Positions 1 through 6,978 of a DNA stretch of 31,245 nucleotides are shown here, one piece after another (positions within the stretch are counted from its first letter, which is position 1; each line of letters opens with the position of its first letter). A program made the translations under genes and the position numbers. Below the pieces are notes generated by a model, which saw only the letters and a program-made list of their open reading frames with translations, did no database searches and was not told the DNA's origin. This DNA is from JAHIJO01 sp964486075 (GTDB taxonomy: Bacteria > Verrucomicrobiota > Kiritimatiellia > JAAZAB01). The DNA lies in assembly GCA_964486075.1 (NCBI GenBank), contig CAZALU010000034.1:1-31245 (forward strand), written 5' to 3'.

Positions 1-108
1 TTTTCGTCACCCGGAAACAAATGCGCGGATGATCTCTGCGCTTGTCTAAACCGCTCAAAGGTGCCATCTTATTTTTCGCCCGGATCAGGAAGTCTGAACT
101 TATTTAGT

Positions 109-1098
109 ATGCAAAGCTCTTTGACTATCAGAAACGTTAAATTTACGCCGGCGTTGTTTTGTGCGCCGATGGCGGAAATCACCCATAGCGCCTTCCGTCG
201 GCTACTGGCGGACTTCGGTGGCTACGGCGCCTTGTACACCGAAATGCTCTCGGCCCGGGCACTCCTGACGGAGGTGTCTTCCTCGCCCTATGTCAGGCGG
301 CGTCCCGCGGAAGGCCGGGTGATTTATCAAATCCTGGTCAACGGCTCGGAGCCGCTGGAGGGAATAGTTGAGCGCCTGGGCGCTTTCGGAGCGGACGGGA
401 TCGATATTAATTGTGCGTGCCCGTCGCCCTCGATCAAGGCTTTGCGGGCGGGCGCGTTTCTGTTCGAGGATGAAGTCCGGCTGGCGCATGTCCTGCGCAC
501 GCTCCGCCGCCTCTATGCCGGCCCGCTGACCGTCAAAATACGCCTGGGCAAACATCAGCCTGATTGGCGGGAGCAGTTGATGCGCCGCTTGAAACTGATC
601 GAGGATTGCGGGACGGACGCAATCACGCTCCATCCTCGCTTTCATGATGAAAAGCTGAAGCGTGTTGCCCGGCATGAGCTTTTTGCCTGGGCGGCTGCAC
701 AGACCCGTTTGCCGGTTATCGCCAATGGCGACATTGCGGGCCCGGCCTTGATTCAGGCCAACCCGGCACATTTCGGATCCACGGCTGGGATTATGGTGGG
801 TCGTATGGCGGCGGTCCAGCCGTGGATTTTTGCCCACTGGCAGAGTCCGGCGCCGGTGGATTACGCCGCTGTGTGGGATAAGCTGTTCCAGTACGTTTGC
901 GAGGATTTCATCCCGCGCAAAGCCCTGTTCCGAATGAAGATATTTAGCGCGTATTACGCACGAAATTTTTCTTTCGGGCATACATTTGCGACCAAGGCGC
1001 AGAACGCGAAAACCCTGGAGGAGTTGTGCGAAATTGCCCGACAGTTTTTAAGCGCCACCCCGCGCCTGGTACCAGCGCCTTCCGCCTCCGGGATATGA
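109..1098 (+). CDS. tRNA-dihydrouridine synthase (Dus family)
   Basis: Flavoenzyme of the Dus family, expected to reduce a uridine of tRNA to dihydrouridine with FMN and NAD(P)H in the cytoplasm. The 329-residue product has the family landmarks in order: an N-terminal APMAEITHSAFRRL segment (FMN barrel start), DINCACP with the likely catalytic Cys at about residue 104, TVKIRLG near 143, ITLHPRF near 175, LPVIANGDI and GIMVGRMAAVQPWIF (phosphate-binding end of the barrel). The frame is open from a GTG at 61. I prefer the ATG at 109 because homology begins immediately after it and AGGAAG lies about 15 bases upstream. Unusual points are NCACP instead of the usual NxGCP, and HPRFHDEK where most members have HGRTR. 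The subfamily (DusA, B or C) cannot be assigned by eye. It stands alone, facing the PHP gene tail to tail. Confidence 0.88.
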   Translation: MQSSLTIRNVKFTPALFCAPMAEITHSAFRRLLADFGGYGALYTEMLSARALLTEVSSSPYVRRRPAEGRVIYQILVNGSEPLEGIVERLGAFGADGIDINCACPSPSIKALRAGAFLFEDEVRLAHVLRTLRRLYAGPLTVKIRLGKHQPDWREQLMRRLKLIEDCGTDAITLHPRFHDEKLKRVARHELFAWAAAQTRLPVIANGDIAGPALIQANPAHFGSTAGIMVGRMAAVQPWIFAHWQSPAPVDYAAVWDKLFQYVCEDFIPRKALFRMKIFSAYYARNFSFGHTFATKAQNAKTLEELCEIARQFLSATPRLVPAPSASGI

Positions 1099-1613
1099 CC
1101 TGTTGGCCCGCTTCCGCATTCAAGAGAGAGTGAAGTGCGATCCGCAGCCCACCGCGGCGGCCGGGCTTTGTTGCCGGCCCTGTTCATGTCTCCGCGCAGG
1201 CTGCCATTCGTGTCCAGCGTCCATGCCTCATGCAGATCGACAAGATCGATAAGGATTTGCGGTTCCGGGATTTAACAGGGATATACAGGATGGATGCTCT
1301 GGTTATTGCTACCGATCCTGTGCATCCTGTTTATCATTGTAAATCTGTTCCGCGGTGAATGCCGGCCTGGGCCGTTTTCTGCGGAAGAACTTGATTTTTC
1401 TTCCGCAGTGCCGCTGAGGCTCTGAGTTTTTCCGAATTCCGACCCCTGCGTCCCTGCGCGAGATAATTCCTCTCCCCCCCGGTCTTCAAGCAAGAGAAGA
1501 TTTTGCGTCAGGCCGTGACGCACTACAGCTGTGGCGCCGCACAGTGTGCGGCGGTTTTGGGCTGCGTTCAAGCCCCGCATTGGCAGTAAAAAAACGTGAA
1601 AGCTTTTATCAAA
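1099..1613. other. gene-free gap between dus and the PHP gene
   Basis: No credible gene is seen in this 515-base gap. It holds a GC-rich hairpin (GGCCGG 1159-1164 with CCGGCC 1174-1179) that could end dus transcripts, although no T tract follows. It also holds a perfect 11-bp hairpin, 1379-1389 with 1398-1408 (CTGCGGAAGAA / TTCTTCCGCAG), and decayed dispersed repeats. The short open frames here have no start signals or recognisable content. Confidence 0.6.
1268..1334. repeat. decayed ACAGGAT-type inverted dispersed repeat
   Basis: ACAGGAT at 1285-1291 is answered by ATCCTGT at 1324-1330, with further partial ACAGG/CCTGT matches around both, giving an imperfect foldback of about 65 bases. It resembles the short ACAGGAT...ATCCTGT dispersed sequences common in intergenic DNA of many environmental genomes (from memory). 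No coding function is seen. Confidence 0.4.
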
Positions 1614-2648
1614 TCAGGCCTGCGGCTCCACGTAAATTGGAGATGAATAGGCGCGACGATCGTCCGCAGCCGTCGTTTCCAGCCGGTAATACGCCCGCCG
1701 GGACGTGGCTTTAACCCGGAAATCTCCGCTGAGCAGGTTTAGGCCGCCGGCCTGAAAAGACTTGATAACGGTGCCGTTAGAAATGAGCCTGGCCGAGTTA
1801 AGACCGCCCGCATCCGCAACCTTGAAACGGAATAGCAAGCTTGCCCCGCGACGCTTTTTCAGCGTGGATCCCATTGGCTTTCCATCTCCCTGAAATCCAA
1901 TTAATGACGACTCCGAGGCAAAACAGCATCCCGCGTTCAAGGCCCGTATGATCGCGGAGGCCGAACAGGTTCCGGTGCCTATGCCGGTCCAGGCCGATCC
2001 GATTTCCTCCGGACAATGCGCATCGCTGCTGCCCAGCGCCGTGACTTTTTTTCCATCGCACAGCAGGCGATCCCAGACGGACTGTGCCTTCATGTCGAAA
2101 GCGTCATAAGCCCTGGCTATTTTGTTGGCGCCGTTCATGACTTCGATGGCGAAAGCATCGCCCAGCGTCCAGAGAGATTCGATGCTTTCCGCAGCATACC
2201 AGGTTTGCGGATACCAGCCGGCTGGATGCGGGATCCAGGCGAATTCCGCAAGGCGTTTGGCCTGTGCAAAGTCCGCGGCGATCGAGCGCAGGCGCGGCCT
2301 GAACAGGCGCGTCGGCTGGAGCAGGCCGATATGATGCAGTCCGGCGACCGGCTCCTGGCCCCAAGATACGTTTTGCCATTTCTTGATGCCCGCTTTTTGC
2401 CTCAAGCTCCCATGGTCGGTTGCAAAATAAAAATCCACGCCGGCGTTCATGGCGGCCGCATAGTTTTCTGCGAGCGTTCCGGTGCCATCGCTGAACTTGG
2501 AATGGGTATGGATATCCACGACCATGACCTTGGCGCCAAACAAGCGTTTGCTTGCCTGGATCCGCGTTGCCAGGTCTTTCTTATAAAAGCCGATCAACTG
2601 GACCAAACGGCCGAACCGTTTCTGAGCAAGTTCTGTTTTCTTTTGCAT
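1614..2648 (-). CDS. PHP-domain metal-dependent phosphoesterase
   Basis: A 344-residue PHP-superfamily protein (polymerase and histidinol phosphatase fold), predicted to hydrolyse a phosphoester with a trinuclear metal centre. Metal-binding motifs are visible in order: DIHTHSKFSDG (His47, His49, Asp54), ATDHG (Asp78-His79), GQEP (Glu99), IPHPAGW (His141) and GSSDAHC (Asp209, His211). The last ~90 residues look like a small beta-domain outside the catalytic part. No signal peptide is seen, so it is probably cytoplasmic; the substrate cannot be inferred. No Shine-Dalgarno precedes the ATG. A promoter-like TTGACT-N18-TACAAA ends seven bases upstream of it, which suggests a leaderless message. 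A later ATG (residue 42) begins directly before the first motif but would cut away a plausible helical N-terminus, so I kept the first. Confidence 0.82.
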   Translation of the reverse strand: MQKKTELAQKRFGRLVQLIGFYKKDLATRIQASKRLFGAKVMVVDIHTHSKFSDGTGTLAENYAAAMNAGVDFYFATDHGSLRQKAGIKKWQNVSWGQEPVAGLHHIGLLQPTRLFRPRLRSIAADFAQAKRLAEFAWIPHPAGWYPQTWYAAESIESLWTLGDAFAIEVMNGANKIARAYDAFDMKAQSVWDRLLCDGKKVTALGSSDAHCPEEIGSAWTGIGTGTCSASAIIRALNAGCCFASESSLIGFQGDGKPMGSTLKKRRGASLLFRFKVADAGGLNSARLISNGTVIKSFQAGGLNLLSGDFRVKATSRRAYYRLETTAADDRRAYSSPIYVEPQA

Positions 2649-2655
2649 GCCAATA

Positions 2656-2685
2656 TTTGTACTGTATGAACTTGCATCCAGTCAA
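2656..2685 (-). promoter_or_regulatory. predicted sigma70-type promoter of the PHP gene, near-leaderless
   Basis: On the minus strand TTGACT (2680-2685) and TACAAA (2656-2661) are separated by 18 bases. The ATG at 2648 begins after only seven further bases, so transcription would start at or next to the start codon. No Shine-Dalgarno is present, which fits a leaderless message. This is motif reading only. Confidence 0.4.
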
Positions 2686-2830
2686 TGCTTATATCTTCCA
2701 TCAAAACCCGCGTGACCATCGAATCTAAAATATGCTGGTGTAACCGCTTCGGATGTCGTATAAATATTAGGTTAACTCGGCCCCGCGCTGCGGGTGCGAG
2801 CAAGCGTGTTTTATCGAGGTGAACAGAGTT

Positions 2831-2956
2831 ATGGATGAATGCGGTAATAATAGCCTGAACGTCGCGGAGTCAGCGGGCGAAGACCCTGATTCGTGTAGTA
2901 TCAGGCTGGCTGAATTGCGCGGAACAAGTCTGACGATGGGAGGGGAGATGTTTTAG
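2831..2956 (+). CDS. putative 41-residue leader peptide upstream of mgtE
   Basis: A short frame of 42 codons including TAG, starting ATGGATGAATGC. It is preceded by a strong GAGGTGA Shine-Dalgarno (2815-2821) with nine bases of spacing, one of the best ribosome sites in the window. Codons 17-20 are GAA GAC CCT GAT (Glu-Asp-Pro-Asp), an acidic/proline stretch. It resembles the EPDP of the enterobacterial MgtL leader, whose translation destabilises ribosomes at low magnesium (established for mgtA; only an analogy here). The Pro-Asp codons form the 5' side of the apical helix of a long hairpin (2863-2919). The stop lies 84 bases before the mgtE ATG. I recognise no homologue. It could instead be a chance frame across a structured RNA, but the ribosome site and location argue for a regulatory uORF. 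Confidence 0.5.
   Translation: MDECGNNSLNVAESAGEDPDSCSIRLAELRGTSLTMGGEMF
2863..2919 (+). promoter_or_regulatory. long imperfect hairpin in the mgtE leader, overlapping the leader ORF
   Basis: Paired segments: CGC 2863-2865 with GCG 2917-2919; AG-type pairs 2867-2868 with 2915-2916; TCAGC 2870-2874 with GCTGA 2909-2913; CCTGAT 2885-2890 with ATCAGG 2900-2905. A second hairpin pair lies near the mgtE ribosome site: TGTCC 2991-2995 with GGACA 3021-3025, enclosing CCGC/GCGG at 2999-3010. The leader does not show the conserved core of the known M-box magnesium riboswitch. A translation-coupled switch is inferred, not shown. Confidence 0.4.
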
Positions 2957-3040
2957 CCTCGCCTGACACTCTCCGGCTGCCTTCTGGGCTTGTCCGTTCC
3001 GCTTATGCGGCCCCGCCTTTGGACAGAAAGGAAGACAGTC

Positions 3041-4420
3041 ATGACCAATCCTATCCTTGCGCCCGAACTTCTTAAATTGATCAATATCGGTGATGTCGCC
3101 GGGTTTCAAAAAGCGGTGGGGTCCGTGCATCCGGGCGAGATAGCCGATTCTGTCGCCGCCTTGCACGACACGGATATCTGGCGTCTGCTGGCTGTGATCC
3201 CCGAGCAACAAGCCGCCCAAATCTTTTCGCGCTTCGACTTGGATCGACAGGTGGAGTTGGTGCATGGCGCAAACCGTCAGGCCATGGCGCGGTTGCTGGA
3301 AAAGTTGCCGCACGACGACCGGGCAGACCTTGTGCAGCGGCTGGACCAGCAGGTTGCCGAGCAGATTCTCCCGTTGGTTGCCCGTGCCGTGCGCGAGGAT
3401 ATCCGCAAGCTCGCCAGCTACGCCGAGGGCACGGCTGGCGCCCTGATGAGCAGCGACTATGCGACCCTGCGCCCGGATGTGACCGTAGCTCAGGCCCTGG
3501 AGCAAATCCGTATTCAGGCTCCGACACGCGAGACCATTTATAACATCTATGTTGAGGACGAGGAGCAGCGGCTCATCGGCCTGGTATCACTGAAAGGCCT
3601 GATTCTGGCCAAGCCGGCGCAACTCGTGCAAGACATCATGCACGAGGAGGTTATTAGCGCCGACGTGAACGAAGACCAGGAGCCGGTTATCCACAAGATC
3701 GAAAAGTATGACCTGCTGGCGATTCCTGTCACCAACGGCGACCGTAAACTCGTCGGCATCATCACCTATGACGACGCCTTAGATGCCCTCCGCCAGGAGC
3801 AGCAGGAGGAGTTTGAGAAGTTTATGGCCATCAGCGGCGGCCATGCGGTGGGGGGCTACATGCGCACTCCGGCCCTCGGCCATTTTCGCAACCGCGTGAC
3901 GTGGGTGGTGATTCTCGGTTTGCTCGGGCTGGTATCGGGCTGGATTGTGCAGAACTTTGAAGGACTGTTGCTGAACTTCGCCATTTTGGCCGCGTTCATG
4001 CCCATGCTCGCCGACTCCGGCGGTAATACCGGCAGCCAATCGGCCGCGTTGATGGTTCGCGCCTTGAGCTTGGGGGAGGTTCAGCCCAGGGACCTGTTAC
4101 GGATCCTCTTTAAGGAGCTTAAGGTTTCCGCACTGCTTGCGGTCGTCCTGGCGGCGATTGCGTTTGGACGTGTCATGGTTTTTGGAGGCGGATCAACCAT
4201 GCCGGCTGGCGCATCGCTAGTCTGGATTGGCACAGCCATATCCATCGCGATGGGCTTGCAGGTTGTCTCGGCGACGCTGATCGGCGCGATCTTACCGCTG
4301 GCCGCGGCCAAGATGAAATTGGACCCGGCCGTCGTCGCCAGCCCAGCCCTGACGACCATCGTGGATATCACCGGTCTGCTCTTGTTCTTCGGCACGGCCA
4401 CGTTACTACTGCAAATGTGA
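3041..4420 (+). CDS. mgtE: MgtE-type magnesium transporter
   Basis: Inner-membrane Mg2+ channel/transporter of the MgtE family, 459 residues, the usual length. Domains in order: the acidic superhelical MgtE N-domain (about residues 10-130), a tandem CBS pair (about 135-255) that senses cytosolic Mg2+ in characterised members, a connecting helix with repeated Gln/Glu, and five membrane helices (about 285-459). The pore signature PMLADSGGNTGSQ is near residues 321-333. The frame is open from a TTG at 2990. I chose the ATG at 3041 because GGAAG (3030-3034) is correctly spaced and the N-domain starts there. The 392-base gap upstream carries a candidate leader ORF and hairpins, so expression may be controlled by magnesium at the leader. 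The gene is monocistronic and is followed by repeat-rich DNA. Confidence 0.95.
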   Translation: MTNPILAPELLKLINIGDVAGFQKAVGSVHPGEIADSVAALHDTDIWRLLAVIPEQQAAQIFSRFDLDRQVELVHGANRQAMARLLEKLPHDDRADLVQRLDQQVAEQILPLVARAVREDIRKLASYAEGTAGALMSSDYATLRPDVTVAQALEQIRIQAPTRETIYNIYVEDEEQRLIGLVSLKGLILAKPAQLVQDIMHEEVISADVNEDQEPVIHKIEKYDLLAIPVTNGDRKLVGIITYDDALDALRQEQQEEFEKFMAISGGHAVGGYMRTPALGHFRNRVTWVVILGLLGLVSGWIVQNFEGLLLNFAILAAFMPMLADSGGNTGSQSAALMVRALSLGEVQPRDLLRILFKELKVSALLAVVLAAIAFGRVMVFGGGSTMPAGASLVWIGTAISIAMGLQVVSATLIGAILPLAAAKMKLDPAVVASPALTTIVDITGLLLFFGTATLLLQM

Positions 4421-4497
4421 CCGGCGCAATCTGGGCAGTGGAGATTTCCCGAGCCGGGGCGCTGTTCATCCCGCGCACGCATTCAACCCAATGCGGA

Positions 4498-4705
4498 CTA
4501 TAGATGTTCAGGTAATTAACTTCCGAGGATCAAGGAACCCACCCCTGCCCGCAGTGCTACGCCCAGCGTTGCAGGCAGGCCTCACCCCTCCAGGGAGGGG
4601 ATAAGATATTGCAAACCAATCAGTTCCCCTCCTTGGAGGGGATGGGGGTGGGTTCCCTTAGAACTTCGTCTCGCATTGTTACGTGATTTATCTGAAACAC
4701 TATAG
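4498..4705. repeat. 208-bp foldback (MITE-like) element with CTATAG ends
   Basis: Both ends are CTATAG (4498-4503 and 4700-4705). Reading inward the arms are imperfect inverted repeats: CTATAGATGTTCAGGTAA on the left against CTATAGTGTTTCAGATAA read from the right. Both arms continue into GGAACCCACCCC. The centre holds two short palindromes, CCCCTCCAGGGAGGGG and CCCCTCCTTGGAGGGG. The right half recurs at 12277-12375. No ORF lies inside, so it would be non-autonomous if mobile. Confidence 0.65.
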
Positions 4706-4715
4706 AGTCGGGACT

Positions 4716-4803
4716 GGTCGCGGTCTTGGGGAACGAGGATCGACATCATCTGTCGGCTACAGTCAAAGTCGCCCCGATTGCGCTACGCGCAGGTGCCTAA
4801 TTT
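4716..4803. repeat. dispersed repeat, GGTCGCGGTC...GCCTAATTT family, copy 1
   Basis: Shares GGTCGCGGTCnTnGG, CATCATC, TGTCGGCTACAGTCA and GCCTAATTT, in the same order and spacing, with 21567-21652. It lies 10 bases beyond the foldback element. It lacks the left inverted arm (TGTAGCCG) seen in the other copy. Confidence 0.6.
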
Positions 4804-4911
4804 GACAGAACAATGGGATTTGACTCGAATGGCGCAATATCCCACCACCCTGATGTGCTGATGCCACTCAGCACCGGCTTCTTGGCCGATGTTCATAGAC
4901 TGGCTTTACGG

Positions 4912-5457
4912 TCATCGTATTTCAGGAGCAACGTCAGCGGGACGCGCAGAGGAATCTGCGGCCGACGCTGGTTCCGAAGTCGTATCAGAGGCTTGCTTTG
5001 CCCCGTTCCGATCGGGGGTTGATCCAACGGGGGTGAGTTTCACATCACCCAGGCGAACGACAATGACCCCGGTGCTGCCGTCGTGGGGATAATCGTAGCG
5101 CATGTCTACCTCCCTGGTGGTGTAAGCAGCGTGTGTGATCTCCAGAAACCAAGCGTGGGGAGGTCGTTTGGGAATATAGTGCACTGGGCAGGCTGTGAAT
5201 ACAACCACCGCGTAGCGGTGCCATTCCGGCATAATATGAAAAGCCCCATCTGCTTGAGTGGCCGTGCTCGATCGTCTTTTCCCCTCGAGGTCCTTGAACG
5301 TGATCGTGGCCCCCGGAACCGGCTGGCCATTCTGCGAGTCAACCACGCGCCCGTAAACCTCCGGCGACGTATCGATCTTGCCGGGAATTGGCACCGGCAC
5401 GCACCCTGCGCCGAGCAGGATCAGCAGACTACAGATGGCCAAGCCGAAAGCTTTCAT
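4912..5457 (-). CDS. probable lipoprotein with carboxypeptidase-regulatory-like domain
   Basis: A 181-residue exported protein. The N-terminus is Lys2, a hydrophobic core, then LLGAGC with Cys19. This is close to a lipobox, though Gly at -3 is not the preferred residue; Pro-rich VPVPIPG follows. Residues about 35-115 fit the CarboxypepD_reg/transthyretin-like beta-sandwich: VYGRVVDSQNGQPVPGATITF, then DGAFHI, then a hydrophobic strand (YAVVVFTA). The Ser/Ala/Pro-rich C-terminus (about 150-181) looks disordered. Such domains usually sit on envelope or surface proteins, and no catalytic residues are evident. It starts 93 bases after the FmdE-like gene on the same strand and probably belongs to its transcription unit. 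GGAG lies about 15 bases upstream of the ATG, a loose ribosome site. Confidence 0.7.
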   Translation of the reverse strand: MKAFGLAICSLLILLGAGCVPVPIPGKIDTSPEVYGRVVDSQNGQPVPGATITFKDLEGKRRSSTATQADGAFHIMPEWHRYAVVVFTACPVHYIPKRPPHAWFLEITHAAYTTREVDMRYDYPHDGSTGVIVVRLGDVKLTPVGSTPDRNGAKQASDTTSEPASAADSSARPADVAPEIR

Positions 5458-5550
5458 CGAATACTCATCATCTCCGGCCGAACAAATTGCGATCCGGCAC
5501 GCCGATGGCTAGCGTCGCGACCAACCGCCCGCTTGCCAGGCGCTGGAATG

Positions 5551-6498
5551 TTAATGCTGTGAATCGGCGAGCTTATGGGCCGTATCCCCGGGCGCCTGCT
5601 GGGACTGGGGTTCTCCTGTTGCATCGCCCGGTTTTGAAGGTGTGGAAATCGGCGCAGTGCGGTAGGGATGATTCTTCAGCTTGATATCAGACCGCTTTAT
5701 TGGCGCAGCTATCTGTCGCTGAGGATCAATCCAGGTTTTCCAATCGAAATTCGCGATGATCTTCGCCTGATAGCTTTCTTGCAAGGGACGCATCAAAATA
5801 TCATTGATGTGTTTCCATTGCTGGTAACGCATAAGATCCACCTCGTAAGGCGATGCGCTAGTCTGGCCCTTGACCGCCTTCTTTAATTCCATAACCGCGT
5901 GCATGTCTACTGCCGGTGTCCATCGGATGGATTCATCCAGCACAACCGGTTCATTCGGGATATTGTTGATGCCTTTCTTCCAGGTAGCCAGCACTGCCAC
6001 CTGGGTGTCCTCGCGATACAAGAGCACGGCATGCCCGTATTGCGCTTCATTAAAAAAGCCGAGATTGCCGTATTGGATGCGCGCCCCCGTGATAAAGGCG
6101 ACCACATCGGACCAACAGGGCGATGGTCCGCTTATGCCCCACAGCACACTTCTGTCGACGATGCCGTCAGGAAAGAGAACATCAAGCGCAACCTTGCAAC
6201 AACAGGTGGCATGCGTGATGCCTTCGCAGTCATGTCCGTGCCACTTGATGATTTCTTTTAGACCGACCGCATACGTGTAGTCATAGTATCTCCCTTGCGT
6301 CCCTCGCGTGGCCAGGATCTCAAATACGGGCGCGTAGGGTTTGCTCAACATTGGCGCATACCATGTTGGCGCATTGTCCGGCAGGTCAACCCCGGTTTCG
6401 ACAAACATGTCAACCCCTTGGCTGTATGTTGGGTCCTGAGCGCTGGCAATTGCAACAGTACTCAGCAAGCACCATAGGATCGTGGCCCGTGTCTTCAT
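5551..6498 (-). CDS. exported FmdE-family protein
   Basis: A 315-residue protein with an N-terminal signal peptide (KTR, hydrophobic core, then IASA before Gln21). It carries a formylmethanofuran dehydrogenase subunit E (FmdE, PF02663)-like core: HGHDCEG at residues 87-93, then a Cys triplet 99-101 (ATCCCKVALD), PSPCWSD with Cys128, and TGARIQYGNLGFF. FmdE-type domains bind metal through the HGHxC region. Here the protein is predicted to act outside the cytoplasm, and no formylmethanofuran dehydrogenase genes are nearby, so the methanogenic role is not implied. The Ser/Pro/Gln-rich C-terminus looks disordered. The frame is open from 6558, but AAGGAG is seven bases before the ATG at 6498 and only that start gives a clean signal peptide. 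It sits between a DUF2780 gene and a probable lipoprotein gene. Confidence 0.68.
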   Translation of the reverse strand: MKTRATILWCLLSTVAIASAQDPTYSQGVDMFVETGVDLPDNAPTWYAPMLSKPYAPVFEILATRGTQGRYYDYTYAVGLKEIIKWHGHDCEGITHATCCCKVALDVLFPDGIVDRSVLWGISGPSPCWSDVVAFITGARIQYGNLGFFNEAQYGHAVLLYREDTQVAVLATWKKGINNIPNEPVVLDESIRWTPAVDMHAVMELKKAVKGQTSASPYEVDLMRYQQWKHINDILMRPLQESYQAKIIANFDWKTWIDPQRQIAAPIKRSDIKLKNHPYRTAPISTPSKPGDATGEPQSQQAPGDTAHKLADSQH

Positions 6499-6569
6499 AA
6501 ACATGCTCCTTTTTTTTGTTCTGTGTGTCAAATACCCCTGGCTCATGCGCGGTGGCAAGCCAGTTTGCC

Positions 6570-6959
6570 CTATTTTTGCAGCACTTTGGCGAGGAGGGCC
6601 ACGATATCCTGGCCGCCCTTGCGTTTCGCGAACTCTACTATGATCGGGATAAATTTTGCAACCATCCCGCTGTCGAGTTTGAGCTGCGCGAATCCGCCGG
6701 CGAGGCCGGCTAGATCGGACAGACCCCGGGCTTTACTGCCGCCCAAGGCGCCCAGCAGGCCACCGACCAGTTTCGCTGTGCCGCCGTTCTGGGGAGCAGA
6801 CGCAATCAACTCCTTTGCATTCGGTACAGCCGCTGCCACCTTCGCAAATTCGCCGCCGAGTTTTTCCTGGGCGAGTTTAAAGATCAAACCCGCGCCGCCC
6901 TTGGCTTGTGCTTCCTGCACGCCAAGCTTTGACATCAATTCACTGATCAGCTCCGTCAT
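6570..6959 (-). CDS. DUF2780 (VcgC/VcgE-like) protein
   Basis: A 129-residue helical, Gly/Ala/Leu-rich protein matching the DUF2780 pattern as I know it: LGVQEAQAKGGAGLIFKLAQEKL near the start, a Gly-rich middle (GGLLGALGG), and a C-terminal segment LDSGMVAKFIPIIVEFAKRKGG followed by ALLAKVL. Function is unknown. No signal peptide is visible. The start is set by GGAG eight bases before the ATG at 6959; the frame extends upstream to 7007 but without a ribosome site. It is first of three co-directional genes with the exported FmdE-like and lipoprotein genes (71- and 93-base gaps). A perfect-armed palindrome flanked by a direct repeat lies 19-92 bases upstream of its start. Confidence 0.75.
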   Translation of the reverse strand: MTELISELMSKLGVQEAQAKGGAGLIFKLAQEKLGGEFAKVAAAVPNAKELIASAPQNGGTAKLVGGLLGALGGSKARGLSDLAGLAGGFAQLKLDSGMVAKFIPIIVEFAKRKGGQDIVALLAKVLQK

Positions 6960-6978
6960 GACATGTTCTCCTTTTGTT

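Larger units (their letters stand above)
4421..4911. other. repeat-filled gap downstream of mgtE
   Basis: No convincing gene. Most of the gap is made of two adjacent repeat elements (4498-4705 and 4716-4803), listed separately. The remaining flanks (4421-4497 and 4804-4911) show neither start signals nor a clear terminator. A 69-residue frame at 4813-5022 runs into the antiparallel lipoprotein gene and looks spurious. Confidence 0.6.

Noticed and set aside
2016..2669. 217-residue frame antisense to the PHP gene
   Set aside because: The minus strand carries all PHP metal motifs in order; the plus frame has no family features.
2769..3040. M-box (ykoK) magnesium riboswitch upstream of mgtE
   Set aside because: An ATTAGGT start was tempting, but the conserved M-box core segments could not be found in order; a covariance search would settle it.
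5551..6498. Methanogenesis-type formylmethanofuran dehydrogenase subunit
   Set aside because: Only the FmdE-like fold is present, the protein is exported and no partner subunits are nearby.
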